A stretch of 64,000 nt of DNA, taken from the NCBI GenBank assembly GCA_030549775.1, contig CM060174.1:27222117-27286116 (forward strand). The letters run 5' to 3'. Positions 48,552 through 59,410 of the stretch are shown piece by piece (position 1 is the first letter of the stretch; the number at the start of each line of letters is the position of its first letter). Under the pieces are notes generated by a model. It was not told the DNA's origin, searched no databases, and saw only the letters and a list, made by a program, of their open reading frames with translations. The translations under genes and the position numbers were made by a program. The stretch comes from Tamarix chinensis. Its lineage: Eukaryota > Streptophyta > Magnoliopsida > Caryophyllales > Tamaricaceae.

Positions 48552-49590
48552 ATGGATGATAATCCAATACCTAGAGGCTTAAATCTTAACGAGGCACACA
48601 ATAAAAGGAGGGACCATGCCATTGATTCATTACAATGGGCCACTCAAGAAATTGATCAAACATTGGTGGTATTACAAGAAGAAATGGGACACATTCAATC
48701 CCTTTTACAACAAATCATCCCAAATCATAACCCTTTAAACACACACCCAAATCAAGCACCCCTTAAAGTAGGAGAACCTCATTGTGTTGAAAATCTATCA
48801 CATGAAGATGACTCTTCAACAAGTGAGTCATCTTGTGAACCTAGAAGAAGGGGAAGGAAAAAAGAAGAAACTTTGGGGGTGTGAAAACCAAAATTCTTGG
48901 GTTAAAAGGTCAACATAACCCAGAGAAAGTTTTAAATTGGGAAATGAGGTGCTCAAGGCTCTTTGAGGCAAAAGGCTACAAAGATGATAAGAATTTTAAA
49001 GTAGCTACTTTAAAACTCAAAGGTCGCACCTCTCTTTAGTAGGAGAATCTTACCAACCAAAGGAGGAAGAGAATATTGAAATTCAAATCTTGGGAAAAAA
49101 TGAAGAAGCTTATGAGAGAGAAATTATTGACATCTTCTTACATTCAAGATTTATACTATAAATTTTCATCATTAAGGCAAAGTAAAATGAGTGTAGAAGA
49201 GTGTATTTGTGAGTTTGAAAAGTTGATGCTAAGTCATGGTAGTGAGTAAAGTGAAGAATATACAATATCAAGATTCATGGGAGGCTTTAGATAATATCTT
49301 GCTAGAAAAGTGGAAATGCAAAGGTGTTACACCTTAGATAAACGTTTCCATTTGGCTAGTAGGATTGAAAAGCACAAGAAAGATAAAATTTCCACTCAGT
49401 TTAGCCTAAAAAATCCAAGTGTGATCCCACCCAAAAACATACCCTCACCATCCCAGCCACTCTCCACCCTTATCAAATTTGACTTAAAAGGGAAAGGAAG
49501 AGAAGGTGTTGTTAAGCCTAGTAGGTCAAGAAATGTGAGGTGCTTCAAGTACTAAGGAGTGGGGCATTATCAAAATGAATTCCCAAATTA
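48552..49590 (+). pseudogene. gag: Ty3/gypsy element 2: gag remnant
   Basis: An open start region (48552-48884) encodes a hydrophilic N-terminus with a possible coiled coil (IDQTLVVLQEEMGHIQSLLQ). After a stop come capsid codons NPEKVLNWEMRCSRLFEAKG, then, in another frame, DLYYKFSSLRQSKMSVEECI, CEFEKLMLS and ARKVEMQRCYTLDKRFHLAS. A zinc-knuckle remnant lies near 49541 (CFKY, stop, GVGHYQNEFP), with two Cys lost. At least three stops or frame breaks are present. It follows the primer binding site and precedes the protease, the normal order. Confidence 0.8.
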
Positions 49591-49759
49591 AAAGGCAACA
49601 ACTCTCATGGATCTTAATGAGGCTATCCCCATGGGTTATTTGGAGAATGAAGTGTTTATCCATGAATAAGAAGAGTTGGAGGAAGTGCCACCCGATGTAG
49701 AAGAGTCTCTCATGATAAGGCAAATCTTGAATGCTAAAGAAGTTTGAGTCAATGATAGC

Positions 49760-50150
49760 CAAAGGGATTGCATTTTTCAAACAAAATGCACCATTATGCA
49801 CAAAGTTTTCTCCCTCATTGTCGATGGTGGAATTTGTACAAACATGGCCTCTTATACTTTGGTGGATAAGCATGGTTTGGCCACTATAGTCCACACCAAT
49901 CCCTATAAGCTGCAATGGTTGAATAATGGTAGCATTGTAGAAGTAACTAAACAAGTCCCTATGTCCTATTCCATTAAAGAGACATATCATGATCAATTAT
50001 TGTGTGATGTGGTTCCAATGGACGCATGTCACTTTCTCTTGGAGAGTCCATGACAATATGATAGGCACGCTACCCATGATGGGAGGAAGAATACTTACAC
50101 ATTGAAGTATGCCAAAAATAAAATCATCCTAACACCTTTGAAGACACAAT
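49760..50150 (+). pseudogene. Ty3/gypsy element 2: aspartic protease remnant
   Basis: The frame 49796-50053 reads KVFSLIVDGGICTNMASYTL, then YKLQWLNNGS and LLCDVVPMDACHFLLESP. The active site is D-G-G instead of D-S/T-G, and a stop replaces the conserved Trp after ESP, followed by QYDRHATHDG. The family is the same as the protease remnant at 1140-1495. Its position between gag and RT is normal. Confidence 0.82.
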
Positions 50151-50369
50151 TGATTATGGGAGGAGGCACCACAACTTGTCAAAATTCATTATTTGTATAT
50201 GAAAAATGTGTATCTAGGGCTATGACTAAAGGAAAGATGATGTATTTATTATTATCAGTAGGAGAAAATGAGGAGACAATGCATGGACCCTAGGGTTATG
50301 GTTTTGTTAGAAGGGTTTGAGGATTTGTTTTCAAAATAAATACCCTATATACTACCCCCAAACAAGGCA

Positions 50370-51330
50370 AAGAGAACCAAATAGATCTTATACCCGGTTC
50401 TACTCTCCTTAATAATGATGACTATCATTGTACTCCTAAAGAAGCCATAGAGTTTTATAAACAAGTGGAAGAACTACTAACTAAGGGATTGACTCTAGAA
50501 TCTCTTAGTCCTTGTGTGGTACCATCTTTGCTAGTACCAAAGAAGGATGTGTGTTGATAGTAGAGCTATCAACAACATCACCATCAAGTATATTGTGTAT
50601 AGCCCAAATGAAAGGGATCATGTAAAGCATCTTTAGTGTGTATTTCTTGCCTTTAGAAACAAAAAATTGTATACTAAGCTAGAAAAATGTGAGTTCTTTG
50701 TACTAAAGTTACTTTTCTAAGCTTTATTGTATTTAAAGATGGAATAGTCATGTATGAGACCAAGATTGAAGCCATCAAGACCTATCCAACCCCGAGTAGC
50801 TTGAAACTAGTAAGGTCCTTACATGAACTGGATTACGTTTACCGAATATTCATTAAGGAGTTTAATACCCTCCTATCTCCCATCACTGAATGTATGAAGA
50901 AATGAGAGTTCAAGTGGAAAATGACCGCTTAAGAAGCTTTCAAAGTGATTAAAACCAATCTAAGAGAAGCACCCTTATTAGCCTTACCCTATTTTTAAGA
51001 AATCATTTGAAGTATAATATGATGCTAGTAGAGTAGGCATTATGGTGGTCCTAATCCAAGAAGGAAAACCTATTACCTATTTTAGCATAAGGCTTAGTGG
51101 ATCTCACATGAACTATAGCTTGTATAACAAGGAATTTTATGCACTTGTAAGGGTCTTGGATCATTGGTTACACTATCTATGGATCCAACACTTTATGTTA
51201 CCCAACGAACACGAATTGATAAGGTACATTAATGACCAGCACAAAAATCCACTCTATACATGCTTAGTGGGTAGATTTCCTACAATCTTTTTCATTTATA
51301 GCTAAAAATAAGAGTGGAAAGACTAATGTT
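50370..51330 (+). pseudogene. Ty3/gypsy element 2: RT and RNase H remnant
   Basis: RT begins with IDLIPGSTLLNNDDYHCTPK and PSLLVPKKD, then VDSRAINNITIKY. The YxDD segment is missing: the sequence jumps to a KLYTKLEKCEFFVLK-like stretch. The RNase H region at 51000-51250 is better preserved (YDASRVGIMVVLIQEGKPITY, SGSHMNYSLYNKEFYALVRV, then HWLHYLW), carrying the first Asp and the Glu of that fold. Together they would copy RNA into DNA and degrade the template, but the missing catalytic loop and many stops make it inactive. Confidence 0.82.
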
Positions 51331-51479
51331 GTAGTCAATGCCCTCTCTAGGAGATCATGTATGCTTTCTTTACTAGAAGAAAGAATTCTAGGGTTTAGAT
51401 ACATTAAAGAAATTTATCAAGAGGATGAATACTTCAGGATCTACTTCAAAGACCAAGATAAGATCAAAGGCTCATCCAT

Positions 51480-52540
51480 GTTGTAAGATGGATTCCTCTT
51501 AAAAAAAAACAAGGTTTATGTACCTAAAAGCCCCGTTTAAGAAATACACATGGTGCAAAATGGAGGTCTTGCAGGTTACATTGGAATTAACAAGATGATA
51601 GATGTACTATAAGAACATTTCTTTTGGCTTAGAATGCTAGGGGAAGTACAGGGTATAGTGGCATGATATGCCACTTGCCAAAAGTCTAATCATATCCATC
51701 AAGGATTGTATACTTCCCTCTTGGTCCTCCACCAACCATGGGATCATGTTAGTATAGATTTTATTTTAATATTTCCTTGAACATAAAGGCAACATGATGC
51801 TATAATGGAGGTGGTTGATCGATTCTCGAAGATGGCTTATTTCATTTCTTTTCATAAAATGGATGATGCTTCTTACGGAGCCTATATCTTATCCAAAGAA
51901 ATAGTTAGGCTATATGGTATACCTAAATCCATTATTTTAGATAGGGATACCAAGTTCCTCATCTATTTTTGGAAGACTTTGTAGAGATTAGTATAGAACT
52001 TCTCTTTAGTAATGCCTACCACCAAAAAACAGATAGCCAAACTGAAGTAACCAACTACACCCTCACTTTGATCCTCAGAATCTTAGTTCATAAATCCTTA
52101 TGGGAATGGGCATCAAACATAGATTTGCTAAATTTTCATACAATTGATCCCCCACCTATGCCACTAGTCGTTCATCTTTCAAGGTTATCTATGGTTTGAA
52201 TTCCACTTCTTCCATATACCTCCTACCTCTCCCCATGGGTGAAATAACAAGTTTTGAAGCTAAGTAAAGAGCTAAAAACATGAAAAGTGAATGAACTAAG
52301 AAAAATAAGAGCCAACAAGTGAAATTTAATTTTGCTTCACCTACGCAAATAATGTTTTCCCATGAGAAGAAATAACAAATTAATGCCTAGGGAGGATGAT
52401 TCGTATAGGGTGTAGGAAAATATTGGAGATAATGCCTATAAACTAAAGTTATTATAAGAAATAGGGAACATCTTCAACACCTTCAATGTAGGAGACTTAC
52501 TTCCCTAAATTCATGATGAGCCTTTTGATCCAACAGAGGA
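51480..52540 (+). pseudogene. Ty3/gypsy element 2: integrase remnant
   Basis: A decayed zinc finger (GGLAGYIGINKM, then YATCQKS, with one Cys as Tyr) precedes the core. VSIDFIL gives the first Asp, [15 protein letters not shown] follows, ILDRDTKFL gives the second Asp, and AYHQKTDSQTEVTNYTL gives the Glu, in two frames. The C-terminus reads NKLMPRED-like, then VGDLLP, then PTEELFLKREN. All three D-D-E positions are recognisable, although stops interrupt every domain. The tail matches that of element 1, so both belong to one lineage (Reina/CRM-like by inference). Confidence 0.83.
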
Positions 52541-52544
52541 ACTT

Positions 52545-52561
52545 TTTTTAAAAAGAGAGAA
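52545..52561 (+). promoter_or_regulatory. Polypurine tract, gypsy element 2
   Basis: AAAAAGAGAGAA lies directly before the 3' LTR start TGATGCAAG and is the likely plus-strand primer. Confidence 0.65.
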
Positions 52562-53304
52562 TGATGCAAGAGCATCCTTTCATAATATTGTACATTAGCC
52601 ATTCATCATCCTAAATTTGAAGGTCCAAAAATTCTTCTATGTTGGGAAGGATTACACTAAGCTACACTTATCCATATTTACATCTAAGGGAACCATGTAA
52701 GCCATGTAACTTGTCTCCCAGCCACTCCCCTCTTTGTATCTTATTATTGAGCCAACTATGTAGCCACAACCACCACTAGTCACACCTATTTCATTCCTTG
52801 CTTTTGAGATATCACACAAAACCTTTCCTTGCCACCATAGCCAACCTGCAAGAATCATCAAGTAGGGACCACACCAGCGTCAACTAGCAAGGAAATGTGT
52901 AGGATAGGGCTCCTAAATAGCAGGCATGTAAGAGTAGAATTATGGGAGAGTTTGAGGTTTAATCCCTCAATTGTTTATACTTTTGACATCTTATGTTTCT
53001 AGTTGTGTTTTCTTGTTTAATTTGTATTAACATTAATCATATAATTGCTTGTATTTAGAGTAGATTGATTGCACTCTTTCCCCAAGTCATCCAAGGGGAT
53101 GGGTTGGGGTTAGTAATGCATGATCAACGGTGGGGAAAACCATGTTTTGGCTGGTTATAATTAAACTTGGATGGTTGCATTATTAGGTAACTAGATAGTT
53201 TAAGTCCAATAAGCTTTACTCTTTAGTTGTGGCATAGTTATATTGTAACTAAAGGTTTTCACACCTATATAAGTGTAAGGAACGACTAAATGAAGAAGCT
53301 TTTA

Positions 53305-53305
<1 letters not shown>
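52562..53305 (+). mobile_element. Ty3/gypsy element 2: 3' LTR, truncated
   Basis: Uninterrupted copy of the LTR, homologous from TGATGCAAGAGCATCC to AAGCTTTTAG with the split 5' LTR. It lacks the last 260 bp or so and stops abruptly at a (TAA)n run belonging to the next LTR. Because the end is missing, no target duplication for this element can be read. Confidence 0.88.

Positions 53306-53343
<38 letters not shown>
53306..53343. repeat. (TAA)n microsatellite at a TE junction
   Basis: About 12 TAA units lie exactly where the gypsy element 2 LTR breaks off. Further runs at 53405-53520 and 53730-53775 include TAGGGTTTTCAACCCTA (53367) and GGGCTTCAGCCC (53552). Confidence 0.9.
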
Positions 53344-53345
<2 letters not shown>

Positions 53346-53465
53346 TTAAGCCTAAATAATATAAGATAGGGTTTTCAACCCTACCTCCAAATAGTGAAGG
53401 TACCTTTTAATAATATTATTATTAATAACACATATTATTTATAATAATATTAATAATAATAAAGA

Positions 53466-53500
<35 letters not shown>

Positions 53501-55505
53501 ATAGTAATATTATTAATAAAAATAGGATTATGCACTCCATTAAAATAAAATAGGGCTTCAGCCCTCCTTAGATAGATAATAATATTAATAAATTAATAAT
53601 ACTAATAATAATAATATTAATAATGATAAGAAAAATTATAATAATACTATTAATAACAATAATTCAAAACTAAAAACTTGAATATTTTATTCCTACTCTT
53701 GACCCTACCAAGAAAATATAACATTAATATTGCATCTAATAATAATAATAATGATAATAATAATATTAATAATCAAATAAATGATAAAAATTGGAATAAA
53801 ATATACTAAACTTAAATAAATAGGGGGAAAGGGTTGAGAGGGTCTAGGGCTTCAGCTTGAGTTGGTAGATATGTGTGGCACCAACAGTGGTGACCGGAAA
53901 AGAGGTTAGAAAAGGAAAATTTTGAGGTTTGAGAAGAAAAGGTGGAGAATGAGGGTGGAGGTTGAGGTGTTGGTGGTAGCCTAGGCTGAGAAGAGTAAGG
54001 TGAGGGTGGTAGCGCAATAAGTGAAGGCGGTGCACGGTGGTAGAGGTGGTGGCCAAGAGGAAGAGAAGAAGAAAGAGAGGGAAGGAGAAGGAGAAAGGAG
54101 AAAAGAAGGGTACGGGTAGGTGGAGGAAGATTAGTAGCAGCTTTTGGGTGGTGTAGGAGGCAGTGTTAGTGGTAGATGTGGTGGTGGAAGGTGGCACAAG
54201 GGGTTTTGAGTGTAAAAATTGGGATTGATAGGCAAGGAACTTCGCATGATCGTAGTGGCTCGTGCAAGAAGAATCAAAGGAGATAGGTGACTCAGTTAGT
54301 TAGAGGGCGGTGTAGGGAGTACATGGGTGGCTAGAATGGGCAGCGTTGTTGGCAGGAGGCGGCGGAAATGATGTCTAAAGGGGTGGTGGCAGCAAGGTCA
54401 GAAATTTTGGGTTGCAAGAAAAAGTCTCGAGATTGAGCTAATGAGGGGCATTTATAGATCTTAGAGGAGAGGGTAGGGTTCTGGGGTTTGGCTAGGGGGT
54501 AATGCAGGTAGGGTTCCGGTCGCCCACGGCGATGGTTGGCCAATGGGAGTCAATTTCGGGCAGGGGTATGCACAGGAAAAAGGGGGAAGACTGCGCGAGA
54601 AATGGGAGAAGTGATTTGGATTCTCATGACCGGTGGAACGACGGGGAAAATAAGGGAGAAACAACTGGTCAAACGGGCGAGATTGGCTGTGTCATTTTCA
54701 AAGGTGGCTAGTCAACTATAATGGCAGGTGCGAATGATGGGTGAGAAGAAAGAAGAGGGAGGAGGAAAGGAGGGGTTGGACCAGCGGTCCGGGGAAAAAG
54801 AAAGAAATGACAAAGGAGGCAAAGCCAGCCGGTCGGGTGCGAGGTGAGGGGTGTTTAAATTAAACGTCGCGTGTTGGGGGAAAAAGAGAAGAAACTCAAT
54901 GTGTTGGCTACCAAAGGAAGAAGAAAAGAAAGAAACAGGAGTGGGCCATGGGAAGAAGAAAGAAAATGGGTCGCGGCTAGCCCAACTCGGGGGAGGGGAG
55001 GAAGAAAAAGAAAAGAAAAAGAAAGAAAAGGAAAGGAAAAAGGAAGAAAGAAAAAGGAAAAGGTATAGGGAAAAAGGAAAAATAATGGGTTAGGTTAATT
55101 AAACTAATTGGGATATTAGAGATATTTAAAAATAATAACATTTATATAAAATAATATTTAAATCCCTTTTTAGGCTAATTTAGGGTTTTTGAAAAGTTTT
55201 CCATAAATTCCATTCGAATTAGCAAATCACTCTATTTTTCTCTAATTAAATTATTTATAAAATTCCTATTAATTTGGAACTATTTTCTCCTTCTTATTTT
55301 AAATAAAATAAGTTATTTAATTAATTTCTGAAATAAAATCCTTAATTAACTAAAATACCTAAATTTCTCCTAATTAAAATACTTATAAATTTCTTCTTAA
55401 TTTTCCCTAATTAATTTCCTTTTAAAAATAATTTGTTTAACTAATTTTTCAAATAAAACCTTATTTAACTATAATTTTTAAAATTAGAATTTTTAGGACA
55501 TTTCA
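53306..55505 (-). mobile_element. 3' LTR (truncated) of internal-deleted element
   Basis: A (TAA)n-rich part with GGG/CCC boxes (53306-53800), a purine-rich block (53840-55080) and an AT-rich U3 ending TTTTTAGGACATTTCA at 55505. The sequence after it is a polypurine-tract complement, as at 6518. The U5 half is missing at the junction with gypsy element 2. The partner LTR is at 55991-59926, in the same orientation. Confidence 0.75.
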
Positions 55506-55990
55506 TTACTACCCAATTAAAAACAAACTTCATCCCTAAAGTCTCCTGAAGCACCTAAGGTTAGGGTCAAAAGGTTCTAAGTGGATAGGGACACCATACT
55601 AACAATAATTCTTATAAAAAAACTACCTCCTTAAGAATAAACTTAATAAGGATTCTACCCTTCATCTCTCACCATAGCTGGACTTAAAACTTTCTTTAAA
55701 TAAAAATGAAAGAATCCTGTGAGATTCAAAATGATTTGAACTCAGGGAAAAAACTTTGTAGATCAAATTCACTTTAAAAATAATACCACTTGTAGTATCA
55801 GCTTAAAAAGATTAAAAATATAAGAGTGGTTGAAACATACTTCAAAATCCAATACAAATTTCGTAAACTAGATTTATTTTCGAAAACGAGCGTGGTTAAA
55901 AGGACCAGCCACTCTGATACCAATTTGTTGTATCAGATTAAAAAGATTAGAATCGAAAGGTCGTGGTTGAAACCAGCTTTGATACCAAAT
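55506..55990 (-). mobile_element. Vestigial internal region with PBS and PPT only
   Basis: Only 485 bp separate the two LTRs. The left edge is a polypurine-tract complement (TTACTACCCAATTAAAAAC). The right edge is GCTTTGATACCA (55976-55987), the complement of TGGTATCAAAGC, an 11/12 match to the tRNA-iMet primer site. A second primer-site-like string, CTCTGATACCA, lies at 55912-55922. Repeated GTATCAG..TTAAAAAGATTA segments (55795, 55930) suggest a small duplication next to the primer site. No gag or pol codons remain. This element fixes the orientation of the whole long-LTR family. Confidence 0.8.
55976..55987 (-). promoter_or_regulatory. Primer binding site, long-LTR family
   Basis: On the minus strand TGGTATCAAAGC follows the LTR end after a few bases. 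The plant tRNA-iMet-complementary form is TGGTATCAGAGC. Confidence 0.8.
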
Positions 55991-56757
55991 TGAAACACCC
56001 CAAAATTTCCTAATTTTTTTAAAAAAAGGAATCACTTAAATTAAAACCCGTGAATTCTGGGGATGTTACTGCCACACTTATTACCAGACCGAATCACTCT
56101 GACCGTTCCAGTACCAAGTGCTAAGGCTAAAATGATTATCTTCAAATTTAAATTGAGAGTTCATAAAAAGAATTAAAAGATCATAACATATAAATCAGAG
56201 TACGCATAAAGGTTTATAATCAATAAAAAGATAGAAATCATAGTGCGAAATCAAAATTCTTCGGAGGGAATAATCTCTACAAAAATTAATATTTAATTAA
56301 GGAAAATCCAATACAAGAAAGAAATATTAGAAGGAAATAAAATATCATGGAGAGAAAATCTGGCCACGTCACTCCCGATCATCGAGCCAAACACAAACTC
56401 AACACTCAGTCATGCCTGATGTCTCGCCCACCTGCACAAAGTTAGAAGGGCCAACTACTCGTGGAAATGAGCAGCACCCATGAAAAGCGTGATCAGTACA
56501 CTACGTACTAAGTAAGGTAACCGAGCACTAAGGCAAACATATAAGCACATAAAATCATGCAGGATAATATTCAACTTACGCACATTCAAACCCACACACA
56601 TAATATATAAAGTCATGCAGAATATTATACCACTTACAAATGATCAAGCCCACACAATAAAGGCTCAATTAGTCCAAATTAATTATTTAATTAATCTCTT
56701 ATCGGAAGTTGATTCACACCATACCTTTTATCAAATCCATGTAAGTACAGGAATACC

Positions 56758-57100
56758 CCACTATTTTAGCCAGTGGGTCGGTCACTTGCAGGACAATAGT
56801 CTACACCACTATTATTCGTCGATGGATCGGTCACTTACGGGACAACATGTCCACACCACTATTTCTAACCGATAGATTAGTTTGGTTCCTGCTTACATAG
56901 TGTTCAACTATAAGTAATTAGTATCTTTTAAGTGTCTTAGCAAACTCTGGTTTGTATTTATTGAGCTCAGGATCTCTCACTATTATTGCCGGTGGGCCGG
57001 CCACTTGTGGGACAATAGTCCACACCACTATTATTCGCTTGTGGATCGATCACTTGCAGGATATCAGGTCCACACCACTATTTCTAACCGGTGAATCGGT
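56758..57100 (-). repeat. CCACTATT..GGTGG motif array, 3+3 copies
   Basis: Copies start at 56758, 56806, 56856 and then 56977, 57025, 57075. The linker GGGACAATAGTCCACA also repeats. The step between blocks is 121 bp. Third copies of both blocks share CCACTATTTCTAACCG, so the whole triplet was duplicated. Confidence 0.88.
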
Positions 57101-57714
57101 TTGGACCTAACTCAATAATCTTTCACTTTAAATAGTTAGTGTCTCAAGTATTTTATTCAGAAGCTTTCACCCTAGACATGCATGAATCACTCCCTTTACA
57201 CTTATCCTCCAACCGACCTGTATCACATCATGATAACCCTACACCTCCTATCTTGCCTAACAACCCTTCCTCTATACTCAAATTCACATTAGAATTCCAA
57301 CACCCAAAATATGCATGTCAAGGCCCACTACTACACACCTCCAAGTCCACGTATTTCCTTACTCTAGGGTTTTCCCTAAACACCCTAATTTAGGCCTTAG
57401 TGACCCATCTTACTCAACTTCACACAACCCAAATCATTTTAACATGCCACACATCACAACTCATAAATTCTACCCTCTTAATTACACTTTAATCACCAAA
57501 TACACATGATACCACAAAAACCCTAAGCAGCCACACCAAACCCTAGCTCGGTCTCCTACATACCCTTATATTGCTCCACATACTATTTTCATCCAAAGTG
57601 TTCAAACACCCAAACAACACTTACATTACCTTCCTCACATCCCAAATCAAATTTTCATATGTAAATTTCATGCCCATGCAAGCATTACACATCCCATGCG
57701 TCCATTCGAATTTT

Positions 57715-58090
57715 TCATGCAAACCCTAAGTTCCCACATGAAACCCTAGATTCAACCATACAAACCCTAGATCTGTCCATATAAAACCCTAAATTCTTTC
57801 ATAATAAACCCAAGATTCCTTCATACAAAATCCTAAATTCAATCCACAAAAAACCCCAAGGTTTCTCCATATAAAACCCTAAATTCAATCCATACAAGCC
57901 ATAGATTAGATCCTCCTATGTTACACCATAGATTAGATTCTCCCATATTACACTATAGATTAAATTCTCCCATACAAAATCATATATTAGATTCTCCCAT
58001 ATAAAACCATAAATTAGATTCTCCCATACAAAACCATAAATTAGATTCTCCCATACAAAACAATAAATTATATTCTCTCACAAGAAACCC
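57715..58090 (-). repeat. 27-33 bp tandem array (AAACCCTAGATT / CCATAAATTAGATTCTCC)
   Basis: Units such as CATACAAACCCTAGAT grade into CCCATACAAAACCATAAATTAGATTCT repeated about a dozen times. A shorter equivalent is found in sense orientation at 29460-29580 of solo LTR S3. Confidence 0.85.
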
Positions 58091-58489
58091 TAAATTTTCC
58101 ATTTTATTCTTCCACTCATGGATCATTAAAATACTTCGGTGAACTCACATCCCTTGGTCAACTTCTTCACCCATTCTCCATTTTTCATCCTTTCCCCCAC
58201 ACAAACCACATTAGCATCCTCACATGCATGTGTAAAGGGTCACAACCCATTAATCACATATACATAATACACATGCCATGTAAATACACAAATACATATG
58301 AAATAATTAATAATGATAAACATAGTATACGAAGCACATAATGCACATAAATACATATAAGGCCTTAGTAACACCTTTACCTAAAATGTCACCGATCTTG
58401 GAGAACGCTCCTACGCATCCTTAGGGCTTTGACTGGTCTCACCTATATGAGGGAATAACTAAAATTATATTCCCTCCTACCAAAAATAC

Positions 58490-58872
58490 TATTAATTACT
58501 AACTTTTTCTAAGAATAGGCTTTTAATAAAATAATAAAATATTAATAATAATAATAACCATTAACTAAATACTAAATTTGGCTAAAAATATAAAAAATAA
58601 TAGTAATATTAGAAAACTTTATAATATAAGGTTGAAGACTTTACCCTAATAATAATAATAATGATACCAAAGTAATAATAGCAAATATACTAAAAATAAT
58701 ATCAATGTTTATATTAACAAGAATAATAAAAACAGTAACAATAATGATAAAAATTGCATTATTCAAAAACAAAGTGAAATAAGGATTCGTCTCCTTTACC
58801 AAAAAAATACTAATAATAACATTATTAAAATAATTAACAAAATTTAGTAATAATAATAATAATAATAATGAA

Positions 58873-58911
<39 letters not shown>

Positions 58912-59016
58912 TGATAATAATCATAATGGTTTTAATAGTAATGATAATAATCGAAGATAAAATGAAGTAGGGTTTCAACCGTACATTAAATAATAATAAA
59001 CTTAGTAAATAATAAC

Positions 59017-59073
<57 letters not shown>

Positions 59074-59410
59074 AATAACAATAATAATAAATTCTAATGA
59101 TAAAAATAAGACTTGGTATTTATAATACCACTACTACAATTCAAAATAGGCATAATAAGGTTACAGCCCTATATAGAATAATAATACCAGCAGTGAAAAT
59201 AATAATAATAATAATAATAATAACATATTAATATTAATAATAAAGATAATAGCAAAAAAAATAATAATAATATTAAAATCGAAATAAAAATATAATAGGG
59301 CTTCATCCCTCAATAGAAATAATAATATAACCATTAATAATAATAATAATAGTAATAACAATAATAATAATAATAATAATAATAGAAATAATAATAATAA
59401 TATATTTTGA
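58490..59410. repeat. (TAA)n arrays punctuated by GGG/CCC boxes
   Basis: TAA runs (for example 58847-58869, 58880-58909, 59015-59067, 59199-59222 and 59331-59400) are separated by AGGGTTTCAACCGT (58969), GGTTACAGCCCT (59159) and AGGGCTTCATCCCT (59297). Confidence 0.88.
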
